A stretch of 64,000 nucleotides of DNA from Bacteroidia bacterium (lineage in GTDB: Bacteria; Bacteroidota; Bacteroidia; B-17B0; Aurantibacillaceae): contig JAEUTP010000008.1 of assembly GCA_016787705.1 (NCBI GenBank), positions 620,001 through 684,000 of the forward strand, in the 5' to 3' direction. Every line of letters starts with the position of its first letter. Position 1 is the stretch's first letter. A model generated the notes under the pieces. That model worked only from the letters and a program-made list of their open reading frames with translations. It made no database searches and was not told where the DNA came from. A program made the translations under genes and the position numbers. This document shows, piece by piece, positions 43,429 to 51,773 of this stretch.

Positions 43429-46400
43429 ATGTATTCAAAAAATAATAAATTTATTAAAGATTATCAGGAGGTAGACAAAAACCTGGAAGAAACCAGATTG
43501 TATTTTCTGATACTTGGATGCTTGTTTCCAATTACCGAAATTTTTATTGAACTTTTTAAGATTCGCCTTGAAAGCGAATTAATATCAAATATAACTGTTG
43601 GCTTAGTTTTTATCACTGCGTACTTTTTAAGCGCTAAAAACAAATTCTTTCAATTACATGTAAATTTAATTTTTAATTGGATTTTTTTAATTATTACGTG
43701 TTTTGTTGCTTACAAAGTAATTTTTAAACCATTTGAATTGCTTACTTATAGTGAGTTTATGATACTTATTTTCTTTTCATATGGCGTATTCAGAAACCTA
43801 AATTACTTTTTGATTTTTAATGTAACATTAATTAGCACATTTATAGTTTTATTTATAATAAGGCATTTTGAGTTTAACCTTAGTATTATTTACTTAAACT
43901 CAATACTAACTTTAGCGGTATTAAGTTACACCCGGCATATTGCTATTCGTAATTCTAATAAAAAGCTTATTTTTTCAAACAGTATTGTACACAATGGCAG
44001 TTCACTTGTTATTGCCACCAACAGTTCAGGCGAAGTTTTATTCTGCAGCAAAAATATCATAAAAATATTAGGTTATACAAACCAGCAAGTAATGGGAATG
44101 AATTTTTGGTACCTCACAGAAGATAAAGATTTTGAATTGATAGATTATTCACAAAAGTATGACCCTAATAAAACATACATAAGAAAACTGAAATGCAGCA
44201 ATGGAGATTACAAGTATATTCAATGGCAGGATAACAAATATGGCGAAAATTTATATGTTGGAGTTGGACAAGATGTTACCGAAAAAATAAATCTGCAAAA
44301 TGAGTATCAAAAACTTATTCAATCTGCTAATGATATTATTTATAAAACCGATAAACTTGGCAATTTTACTTTTGTAAACGACTTTGGCTGTAAAGCTTTA
44401 GGTTATACCGAGGAGGAATTAATTGGCAAACATTTTACAAGCCTTATACGTGCCGATTTTGTACGACAAATTTCTTTATTCTACGTAAAAAATGCTAAAA
44501 CAAGTAGTAAGTATATTACACAGGAATTTCCGGTACGTTTAAAAAACGGAAACTCTCTATGGGTATCGCAAAATGTTACTATTGAGAGGGATTCAGAAAA
44601 CAATATTATTAGCTTTTCGGCTATTGTAAGAGATATTTCAGATGTAAAGCAAGCAGAAGCCATTAAGCTTATTAAATTAAAGAAAATAGAAAAATTTAAT
44701 TCTATTATCAAAGAACTTACGCTTAAACCAAATGCAGCCACCGACACATTAAATGAAATTTTAGAGAATATTGTTACTAAAGCTGCTATAGCCTTGGAAG
44801 TAAACAGGGCAAGTGTTTGGAATTACAAAAACAAAAGCATCATTTGTATAAAAGCATACAACAAAGCCAATAAAGACTATAAAGAAGGGGATTCGTTCTC
44901 TGAACTATTGTTTCCCGATTATTTTAAAGCATTTACACAAGGAATTTCAATCATTGCAAATAATATTTGTGAAAACGATTATACAAAAGATTTTTGTAAA
45001 TCGGTAGATAACGATATAAAAGCACTGATAGATATACCTATTTTTTCAAACGCGGCATTAGCCGGAGTAATTTGCTTTGAAATGACAGAAAATTTCAGAA
45101 TCTGGGAAGAAGAAGACGTAAATTTTGCCCGCTCTATTGCTGATATTATCTCCATCTCCTTTGAAGCGCAAGGAAGAAGAAAAGCAGAAAAGCAATTACT
45201 CTTCAGAAGTGAAATCTTAGGTGCCATTGCCCGAACAACTGAAAAGTTACTAATAAGTGAAAACATCCAAACAACTTTAAACGAATCTTTGAAAATCATT
45301 GGTGAAGCAACACGTGTAGACAGGGTTTGTTTTTACAGTTTTGAGCCAAAACAACAGGTTTTAAATATTAACAGCAAATGGTTTAGCGAAAAATACAGTT
45401 CGCATAGCGGTAATAATTGGGGAGATGTTTTGACCGCAAGAGAAATACCCATATTATTTGAACAACTTCGTAATAACAAATCATTTTTTAGTATAATAAA
45501 TCAATCTTCTGATAAAGATGTTGTTAACGTGTATGGAAGCCAAAACATTCTTTCAACATTAATATTTCCCCTCTTTATAAAAAATGAGCTTTACGGGGCT
45601 ATAAGCTTTGATGATTGTAAAATTGAGAAAAAATGGTCTGACGATCAAATGCTGATCTTAAATTCATTAATTACAAATATTACAAATGCTATTGAACGGA
45701 TTGATAATGAAAATGCAATTAAAACAAGTGAAGGAAACTTCAGGCTTTTAAATGAAACTATAGATGATGTTTTTTGGTTGTATGATCTTATCGAAAAAAG
45801 AATTCTTTATATCAGCCATTCATCAGCTGAAATACTTGGAATTGATGCTGAGGAATTTTATAAAACAGATAATTATTGGAAAAACTATATTTTTGATGAA
45901 GATAAACCGGCAATTTTAAAAGCACATGAAAAGGTTGAGATAGACGGCTTTTATGAATTGGAATATAGAATAAATGGCAGAAATGGTGAAATAAAGTGGA
46001 TCTACGAAAAATCCTTCGGCATTAAAGATGAAAATGGCAGGTACGTCAAAAGTTCGGGTATTTGTACAGACATCACTGAAAAGAAAAAGACTGAACTGGC
46101 TTTAATTGAGAGTGAAACAAATTTCAGGCAAATTAACGAAACCATACAAGACGTTTTTTGGCTGTATGATATAAAAAACAGGAAGTATTTATACATAAGC
46201 CCTAACTCTGAAGAGATATTTGGTATACCAGATTGGGAATTCTACCAACATATTCATATGAAGCGCAATTTTGTTTTTAAAGATGATGAATATGTTTTTA
46301 AAAACGCCGAAAGCTGGTTGTTAAAACAGGATTCTTACGAGATAGAATATCGCATCAAAAAAGACGGTATGTTAAGATGGATAAACGAAAAATCGTTTGC

Positions 46401-48123
46401 CATAAGAAATGAGCAGGGTGAATTGATAAGAAACTCGGGCATTTGCAGAGATATTACCGGGCAAAAGGAAGCAGAACATGAGATTAAACAACTCTCACTG
46501 GTAGCGGAAAAAACAACTAACGGTATACTTATTGCAGATCCTGAAGGGAAGGTTGTTTGGGCTAATCAAAGTTTTTTAGAATTGTTTGAAATCGATTTAA
46601 GAAACCTGGTAGGCAAGCGGCCGCGTGATTTGTTCTTTGATAAGAAAAGTGATGACGTTATAAAACAAATGGAAAAGGATAACGGCAGCAATTTTTCTCG
46701 CGAGTATGAAGTTGTGACATATACTTCTAAAAAGAGACTATGGATAGAACTGAACAGCACCGTTATTGCCGATGATAATGGCAAAACTATACAGCAAATT
46801 GAAGTAATAAACGACATCACCGAAAAAATAAAAGATAAGAATGAATTAAAACGTTATTCGCTTGAGCTTGAATTTCAAAACACCTTAAAAGAAAAGTTAA
46901 TTAACGCAGCAGATATTGAAGAAATTGCGAGGGAAACTTTAGGGTTTGTTAAATCAAACATTAAAAATTGTATTCGTATTTCTTTACTCACATTAGATGA
47001 AAAGAAACAAAACTTATACGGTTATCTTTTTAGCGGAAAAGAAATTGAGAAAATAAGCTATAACGTTAAAGAATTTAAAAGTTTTGAGGTCGTTAAACAA
47101 GGCAAACCATATATTGAAAACGATTTGCAAAACTCCTTGGAAAGGTCTCTTTCAGACGATACCATTATTAAAACAAACACCCGCTCATATATTGTTTTAC
47201 CCGTTATTTATAATAAAAATTTAACCGGCACATTAAATATTGGTTTCGATTGTAAGTTTACACTTACCGAATTGGAAGTAAAAAACCTGGAAAACTTTAC
47301 TTCACTTCTATCGGTAGCTATACAGCAACTTAATTTAAAAAACAGCTTACTGGATAAGAACCGCGACAACATTGGTAGCTTAATGTATGCAAAAAATATT
47401 CAAAATACCATTTTACCAAACTTAAAAACCTCTTTCCCTGTTTTACGCGACGTTTGTTTACTTTTCAGGCCAAGAGATATTGTAAGTGGAGATTTTTACT
47501 GGGCTAAAGAAGATGATCAAAATGTTTATATTGCTGTTGCAGATTGTACAGGACATGGTGTGCCTGGCGCTTTTTTAACGCTTATTGGAAGTAAAATACT
47601 TGACCAAATAATTGTTGAAGAGAAAATAACTTCTCCTTCCGAAATATTAACAACACTTGATGAGAAATTATTTAACTCACTAAATTCAAAAAAAGATACC
47701 CTTGTTAGAGACGGAATGGAAATTGCAATTTGTATGATCAATAAAAAAGATAAAAAACTAAGTTTTGCCGGATCAGGCCTTGGCTTGATTTATTTTATCA
47801 ATGAACAAGAATTTTATGTGAGAGGACAATTAAAATCAATAGGCGATTACAGGCAGGAGAGTTTTTTATTTGAAAATTACCAAATGGATATAACGGGTAA
47901 TGAACAATTCTTTATGGCTACTGATGGTTACCAGGATCAGTTAGGCGGCGAAAAATATAAACGACTTTCGAAAAAGAGAACAATAGAAATATTAAACAGC
48001 CTGCAAGGTTTATCTCCGGAAATGCAGGAATCATTACTTAAAAAAGAACTGGATAAACATATTGGTACCTACGCTCAAACCGATGATATCACTGTTTTAG
48101 GATTTAAAATAAACATTAATTAA
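43429..48123 (+). CDS. Multi-PAS/GAF membrane sensor with PP2C (SpoIIE) phosphatase domain, SiaA-like
   Basis: The 1564-residue protein senses signals and removes phosphate from partner proteins. Six transmembrane helices (about 20-175) are followed by PAS domains (about 185-290 and 290-415), GAF domains (about 425-585 and 595-765), two near-duplicate PAS domains (about 770-1015, each with NETI(D/Q)DVFWLYD), a fifth PAS (about 1020-1140), and a third GAF (about 1150-1300). The last 230 residues are a SpoIIE/PP2C phosphatase with RPRDIVSGDFYW, VADCTGHGVPGAF, FMATDGYQDQ and QTDDITVLGF, holding the metal Asp residues. No histidine-kinase domain is present. The three following genes are SiaC-, SiaB- and SiaC-like, so it is the likely SiaA-type phosphatase of a partner switch. 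Confidence 0.92.
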   Translation: MYSKNNKFIKDYQEVDKNLEETRLYFLILGCLFPITEIFIELFKIRLESELISNITVGLVFITAYFLSAKNKFFQLHVNLIFNWIFLIITCFVAYKVIFKPFELLTYSEFMILIFFSYGVFRNLNYFLIFNVTLISTFIVLFIIRHFEFNLSIIYLNSILTLAVLSYTRHIAIRNSNKKLIFSNSIVHNGSSLVIATNSSGEVLFCSKNIIKILGYTNQQVMGMNFWYLTEDKDFELIDYSQKYDPNKTYIRKLKCSNGDYKYIQWQDNKYGENLYVGVGQDVTEKINLQNEYQKLIQSANDIIYKTDKLGNFTFVNDFGCKALGYTEEELIGKHFTSLIRADFVRQISLFYVKNAKTSSKYITQEFPVRLKNGNSLWVSQNVTIERDSENNIISFSAIVRDISDVKQAEAIKLIKLKKIEKFNSIIKELTLKPNAATDTLNEILENIVTKAAIALEVNRASVWNYKNKSIICIKAYNKANKDYKEGDSFSELLFPDYFKAFTQGISIIANNICENDYTKDFCKSVDNDIKALIDIPIFSNAALAGVICFEMTENFRIWEEEDVNFARSIADIISISFEAQGRRKAEKQLLFRSEILGAIARTTEKLLISENIQTTLNESLKIIGEATRVDRVCFYSFEPKQQVLNINSKWFSEKYSSHSGNNWGDVLTAREIPILFEQLRNNKSFFSIINQSSDKDVVNVYGSQNILSTLIFPLFIKNELYGAISFDDCKIEKKWSDDQMLILNSLITNITNAIERIDNENAIKTSEGNFRLLNETIDDVFWLYDLIEKRILYISHSSAEILGIDAEEFYKTDNYWKNYIFDEDKPAILKAHEKVEIDGFYELEYRINGRNGEIKWIYEKSFGIKDENGRYVKSSGICTDITEKKKTELALIESETNFRQINETIQDVFWLYDIKNRKYLYISPNSEEIFGIPDWEFYQHIHMKRNFVFKDDEYVFKNAESWLLKQDSYEIEYRIKKDGMLRWINEKSFAIRNEQGELIRNSGICRDITGQKEAEHEIKQLSLVAEKTTNGILIADPEGKVVWANQSFLELFEIDLRNLVGKRPRDLFFDKKSDDVIKQMEKDNGSNFSREYEVVTYTSKKRLWIELNSTVIADDNGKTIQQIEVINDITEKIKDKNELKRYSLELEFQNTLKEKLINAADIEEIARETLGFVKSNIKNCIRISLLTLDEKKQNLYGYLFSGKEIEKISYNVKEFKSFEVVKQGKPYIENDLQNSLERSLSDDTIIKTNTRSYIVLPVIYNKNLTGTLNIGFDCKFTLTELEVKNLENFTSLLSVAIQQLNLKNSLLDKNRDNIGSLMYAKNIQNTILPNLKTSFPVLRDVCLLFRPRDIVSGDFYWAKEDDQNVYIAVADCTGHGVPGAFLTLIGSKILDQIIVEEKITSPSEILTTLDEKLFNSLNSKKDTLVRDGMEIAICMINKKDKKLSFAGSGLGLIYFINEQEFYVRGQLKSIGDYRQESFLFENYQMDITGNEQFFMATDGYQDQLGGEKYKRLSKKRTIEILNSLQGLSPEMQESLLKKELDKHIGTYAQTDDITVLGFKININ

Positions 48124-48137
48124 TAATATATAGATAA

Positions 48138-48509
48138 ATGAAAGATCTGATAATATTTCATACAGACGAATCGCCGGAAGTTAATTTTAAAACTAGCGGA
48201 CAATGCTTAATAAAAGGTGTTTCAATTCCGGAGAATGTGTCTAAATTTTATTCTCCCATAACCGACTGGTTAGACAATCTAAAACACAACTTACCGAATA
48301 CTGTAGTGTTAACTTTTGAAATAGAATATATAAACACCAGCACCTCAAGGGCATTTATTGATATTGCCCGTAAAATTGCCTCCTTTAAAGATCTTGGTAA
48401 AACGGTGAAAATTATCTGGCGCTATGCAGAAGATGATGAGGACAACCTTGATCTTGGAAAAGATATTGAATACAGCTCCAAAACAGATTTTGTTTTTGAA
48501 GTAATATAA
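48138..48509 (+). CDS. SiaC-like (DUF1987) regulatory phosphoprotein, first copy
   Basis: A 123-residue protein of the DUF1987/SiaC family. Marks are ESPEVNFKTSGQCLIKGVSIPENVSKFYSPITDWLD (the family PEN...FY.P..W pattern), FEIEYINTSTSRAFIDI with Thr67 at the position phosphorylated in SiaC (LEYxNTSS), and an acidic WRYAEDDEDNLDLGKDIE stretch near the end. In the described SiaABC system, unphosphorylated SiaC binds an effector and SiaB phosphorylates it, reversing this. It follows the phosphatase gene by 14 bases. The effector (in Pseudomonas a diguanylate cyclase) is not visible here. Confidence 0.88.
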   Translation: MKDLIIFHTDESPEVNFKTSGQCLIKGVSIPENVSKFYSPITDWLDNLKHNLPNTVVLTFEIEYINTSTSRAFIDIARKIASFKDLGKTVKIIWRYAEDDEDNLDLGKDIEYSSKTDFVFEVI

Positions 48510-48549
48510 TTTAACTTTAAAATTAACCAGAAAATACTAAATTTATAGA

Positions 48550-49110
48550 ATGATTGAAGATCCGAAAATAAGGGCGCTGCTAAATGATATAAGCCATCGT
48601 GATAAGATTAAAGATTATCTTTTGGTAATTTATGGTCAATTTAATCAGGACATACTCGTTTCTGCAATTAAATTAATTGAAAAAAAATTGGTTCTCGAAA
48701 AATTTCCCGCTAATGTTATTACAAAAACTAAGATAATTTGTACGGAAATGTTGCAGAACATTACAAAACATAAGCAAGAGGATACCGGTATATTACCTTA
48801 TTTTATAGTAGGTACAAATGATAAAACTTTAAATATTTTATCGGGAAATATTATTACCGAAAGCTCAAAAACCATAATTGAAAGCAAGCTTAACGAATAT
48901 ATTAAAATTAACAAAGGCGATTTCAGAAGTTATTATGTAGAAGCATTTAAAAATTCAGTACTTTCCAATAAAGGAAATGCCGGCCTGGGTCTATTAGAAA
49001 TTGTTTACCGCTCTAATCAAAATGTGAAATTTAAAATGCAAGATGTTAAAGATGGTTATTTTTCTTTTGATCTTGATGTTGTTGTTAACGAAAAAGCAAC
49101 CGGTAGCTAA
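48550..49110 (+). CDS. SiaB-like (DUF6272) kinase-fold protein
   Basis: A 186-residue protein of the SiaB family, which phosphorylates SiaC on Thr with a histidine-kinase-like ATP fold. The N-box is Glu66-x3-Asn70-x3-His74 in CTEMLQNITKHKQ, and the lid region is NAGLGLLEIVYRSN near residue 140-155. The pattern equals that of the orphan paralogue at 23777-24304. It lies between the two SiaC-like genes. Its stop codon ends directly before the ATG of the second SiaC-like gene (zero spacing), so the products are probably made in matched amounts. Confidence 0.85.
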   Translation: MIEDPKIRALLNDISHRDKIKDYLLVIYGQFNQDILVSAIKLIEKKLVLEKFPANVITKTKIICTEMLQNITKHKQEDTGILPYFIVGTNDKTLNILSGNIITESSKTIIESKLNEYIKINKGDFRSYYVEAFKNSVLSNKGNAGLGLLEIVYRSNQNVKFKMQDVKDGYFSFDLDVVVNEKATGS

Positions 49111-49467
49111 ATGAAAAATTTAATTATAGAATCAACAATTGGCACACCAAAAGTAGAGTTTGATATTAAGGCGGGCAGTTTGAAGATAACCGGAATTTGC
49201 ACCCCCGAAAATCCTAAACAGTTTTTTGAGCCTATTATGTCTACACTAAATGATTTTCAGGGTACAGGAAAGCCCTTAACAATTGAAATATTTTTAGAAT
49301 ATTTTAACTCAGGTTCTTCAAAGGCACTGCTTAATTTATTCTTAGAAACAGCTAAAACAGCTAATGAAACAAATATCCATTGGTTGTCGGAAGATGAGGA
49401 GTTAAAAGACGCCGGAATCATTCTTGAAGAAATAAGCGGTTTGAAATTTAAGTATATAGATATTTAA
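49111..49467 (+). CDS. SiaC-like (DUF1987) regulatory phosphoprotein, second copy
   Basis: A 118-residue paralogue of the first SiaC-like protein. It shares GTPKVEFDIKAGSLKITGICTPENPKQFFEPIMS and IEIFLEYFNSGSSKALLNLF. At the phospho-acceptor position it has Ser67 (NSGSSK), where the first copy and the Pseudomonas protein have Thr. This could still be phosphorylated. It begins at the base after the SiaB-like stop. The presence of two copies around one kinase suggests two targets with different sensitivity. A hairpin at 49481-49511 ends the operon. Confidence 0.86.
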   Translation: MKNLIIESTIGTPKVEFDIKAGSLKITGICTPENPKQFFEPIMSTLNDFQGTGKPLTIEIFLEYFNSGSSKALLNLFLETAKTANETNIHWLSEDEELKDAGIILEEISGLKFKYIDI

Positions 49468-49480
49468 TACAATTTTAAAT

Positions 49481-49511
49481 AAAAAAAGCCATTTATATAA
49501 GGGCTTTTTTT
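49481..49511. terminator. Bidirectional terminator after the SiaC-like cassette
   Basis: AAAAAAAGCC pairs with GGCTTTTTTT around an 11-base loop (perfect 10-bp stem, A/T-rich base). It lies between convergent stops at 49467 (plus) and 49521 (minus) and has the A-run and T-run needed on both sides. Confidence 0.8.
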
Positions 49512-49520
49512 AAATCATAA

Positions 49521-50525
49521 CTAAGCAGTTTTTACTTTTTTGTTAATATAAACTATTAACCATTTAACACCAAAACCTACGGCTGTTAATATTAAAAGTA
49601 ATCCCCAAATACTTACAATACCTAAAACAAATTCTTTTAATATCTTAAAGCCATTTAAAAAAGAATTGCCTAATTTGCTAAAAAAAGAGGGTTGGTAAGG
49701 TTCAACATGTTCTTGCACTGCCAATAGTTGCTTCATTACTGATTGTGCCTGATAAGCCTCAAGATTAATGGTACTGTAATTTACCTGGTCGGCCAATTCA
49801 TATGATTCAATTCTTTTTTCATCGGCCAAAGTTTGTTTAATCAGTATGTTTTCTTCTGTACTTAATACCTGCGATTGTTTTGTAGTTACTTTTGGGGCTT
49901 TTTGCTGAAGCTTATTCGTATAATTTTTATAACGGTTATCGGCTAATTTGTTTGAGAATAATTTCATTTTTACATCATCCGAACGTAAGGTTCTGTAATC
50001 AATAAATAAAGCCAAATCACTTATTTGCCTTAATACCGTATCTAACTTTTGGTTGGGCACACGGAGCGAAATATGATTTGTTGTGGTATAAAATGTTTGT
50101 TCTAAAATAGAATCTTTATTTATTCGGGTAGATTGTGTGTAATTTTTATTGGACACCAATTCGCTTGACGAAATATAACCTCCGTATCCGGTAACAATAT
50201 CTTCAATTTTTTTGCTTGAATTTAAAACATTATCTACCTTAAATTTAAGATCAGCCTTACGTATAAAATTATGCGAAATACCATTAATAGTATCGGTTGC
50301 AATACCTTTCATATATGCAGAAACAGAATCGGCAACTGCTTCTGAAGCAGCCATCTTTGCTTTGTCTTCCATATCAGATATGCGCTCTGCTGATGGACCA
50401 CAGCTTATTAAAATCGAAGAGGAGATTAAGAACGAGAAAAATTTGATTCCAAAATTTACAAGCAATACAGTTCCCGTTCTAACAAAAGCCTTGCCTTGGT
50501 TAGAACAATTTTTTAAATTGTTCAT
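49521..50525 (-). CDS. DUF4349-like lipoprotein with C-terminal membrane helix
   Basis: A 334-residue protein. An unusually long N-region precedes a hydrophobic stretch and a lipobox (SILISCGPS, Cys42), so the true start could be a later codon, although no internal ATG is placed well. The mature part has DUF4349-like features: RKADLKFKVDNVLNSSKKIEDIVTGYGGYISSSEL near residue 92, an ISLRVPNQKLDTVLRQI strand, a coiled helical segment (RYKNYTNKLQQ...), and VNYSTINLEAYQ. A transmembrane helix lies at about 304-324 (IWGLLLILTAVGFGVKWLIVY) before a basic tail. The function of the family is unknown. It is transcribed alone, convergent to the SiaC-like cassette. Confidence 0.8.
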   Translation of the reverse strand: MNNLKNCSNQGKAFVRTGTVLLVNFGIKFFSFLISSSILISCGPSAERISDMEDKAKMAASEAVADSVSAYMKGIATDTINGISHNFIRKADLKFKVDNVLNSSKKIEDIVTGYGGYISSSELVSNKNYTQSTRINKDSILEQTFYTTTNHISLRVPNQKLDTVLRQISDLALFIDYRTLRSDDVKMKLFSNKLADNRYKNYTNKLQQKAPKVTTKQSQVLSTEENILIKQTLADEKRIESYELADQVNYSTINLEAYQAQSVMKQLLAVQEHVEPYQPSFFSKLGNSFLNGFKILKEFVLGIVSIWGLLLILTAVGFGVKWLIVYINKKVKTA

Positions 50526-50594
50526 ACGTTGATTGATTTATTATTTATACCTAAAATAAAAAAAGGTAACCTTTTTGGAGAAATCTGTTAAAAG

Positions 50595-50690
50595 CTAACC
50601 ACTAAGATATTAAGATCGCAAAGAAAAGCACTAAGGTTTTTAACAGATAACCCCTTAGTGAAACTTAGTGTTATCTGTCCTTAGTGGTAA
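50595..50690. repeat. Structured palindromic intergenic element (MITE- or REP-like)
   Basis: The spacer between the DUF4349-like gene and holA carries nested inverted repeats: ACCACTAAG (50598-50606) with CTTAGTGGT (50680-50688), CACTAAGG (50629-50636) with CCTTAGTG (50653-50660), and ACAGATAA (50643-50650) with TTATCTGT (50671-50678). The same 8-base word occurs several times on both strands. It encodes no protein and is AT-moderate. Other copies cannot be checked in this window. Confidence 0.65.
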
Positions 50691-50694
50691 AAAA

Positions 50695-51759
50695 TTAATG
50701 CAGAATTTTAAACACCAATTCCTTTAACAGCTCGCCATTCTCAATGCTAGGATTATCAACGCCTTTGGCTTTAAGATCGCACTCTTTTAAATAAGCAAAA
50801 ATGTGTTTAAGCTTTGCCGTATTGTAATTTAAAGCCGCCTTTGCATAACCATCTACAAAATATGGATTAACGCCTAATGCGCCCGCTGCTGCAAATTTAC
50901 TTTTGTCGGGTAAAAAATGGTACTTTAAAATTTTACTAAAGTAACCATACAAAGAACTTAATACCATTACCGCAGGATGTTCTTTTTCATTAAATGCAAA
51001 ATAATTAACTATTTGGTTTGCCTTTAATATATCCTTTTTTGCAAGCGCATCTTGCAATTCAAATACATTAAAATCTTTACTGATGCCAATATTATCCTGT
51101 ACCAATTCGGCAGTGATCTCTTTTCCTTTTGGCAAAGAAATTACCAACTTACTTATTTCGTTTGAAATTTTACTAAGATCATTTCCTAAAAACTCAGATA
51201 ATAAAAAGCTTGCTTTTGGTGCAATAGTATAACCACTGTCTTTTACATAGTTGTTGATCCAATCAGGCACCTGGTTATCGTATAACTTTGATGACTCAAA
51301 ATACACAGCGTTTTTTTGAAGTGCTTTTGCCATGGCACTTCTCTTATCGATGGTTTTATATTTAAAACAAAACACCAAAATAGTGGTAGGCTGCGGGTTG
51401 GCAATATAACTTACAAATTGCTGCGTAGCGCTGTTAGGATTATTTTTAGATGCAGCAGAGCTATCGTCTCCTCCTGCACTTTTATTTAATTCTTTAATAT
51501 TCTGTGCTTCCTTAACAATTACCACCTGGTGCTCACTCATCATAGGAAACTGTTTTGCAAGACCAAGTATACTTATCAGGTCGGTATCTTTGCCATACAC
51601 TACATTTTGGTTAAATTCCCTGTCGGCCTCTTCTAAAACATTATTCTCAATATAATCGCTAATAAGATCTATATAATAAGCTTCTTCGCCGGATAAAAAA
51701 TAAATGGGTTTAAAAATGCGGCGCTTAAGATCTAGTAGTATTTGATTCGCTTCTTTCAA
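50695..51759 (-). CDS. holA: DNA polymerase III delta subunit (clamp loader)
   Basis: Delta is the clamp-opening wrench of the clamp loader. The 354-residue protein shows the bacterial HolA pattern: IYFLSGEEAYYIDLISDYI, FPMMSEHQVVIVKEA, FVSYIANPQPTTILVFCFKYKTIDKRSAMAKAL, CFKYKT, then PDWINNYVKDSGYTIAPKASFLLSEFLGNDLSKISNEISKL and DVFELQDALAKKDILKANQIVNYF. It is the last gene of a run that includes YifB and a sensor kinase (15 bases downstream of the kinase stop), so it may be cotranscribed with them. holB lies at the other end of the window. Confidence 0.95.
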   Translation of the reverse strand: MKEANQILLDLKRRIFKPIYFLSGEEAYYIDLISDYIENNVLEEADREFNQNVVYGKDTDLISILGLAKQFPMMSEHQVVIVKEAQNIKELNKSAGGDDSSAASKNNPNSATQQFVSYIANPQPTTILVFCFKYKTIDKRSAMAKALQKNAVYFESSKLYDNQVPDWINNYVKDSGYTIAPKASFLLSEFLGNDLSKISNEISKLVISLPKGKEITAELVQDNIGISKDFNVFELQDALAKKDILKANQIVNYFAFNEKEHPAVMVLSSLYGYFSKILKYHFLPDKSKFAAAGALGVNPYFVDGYAKAALNYNTAKLKHIFAYLKECDLKAKGVDNPSIENGELLKELVFKILH

Positions 51760-51773
51760 GTTTATAAAATATT

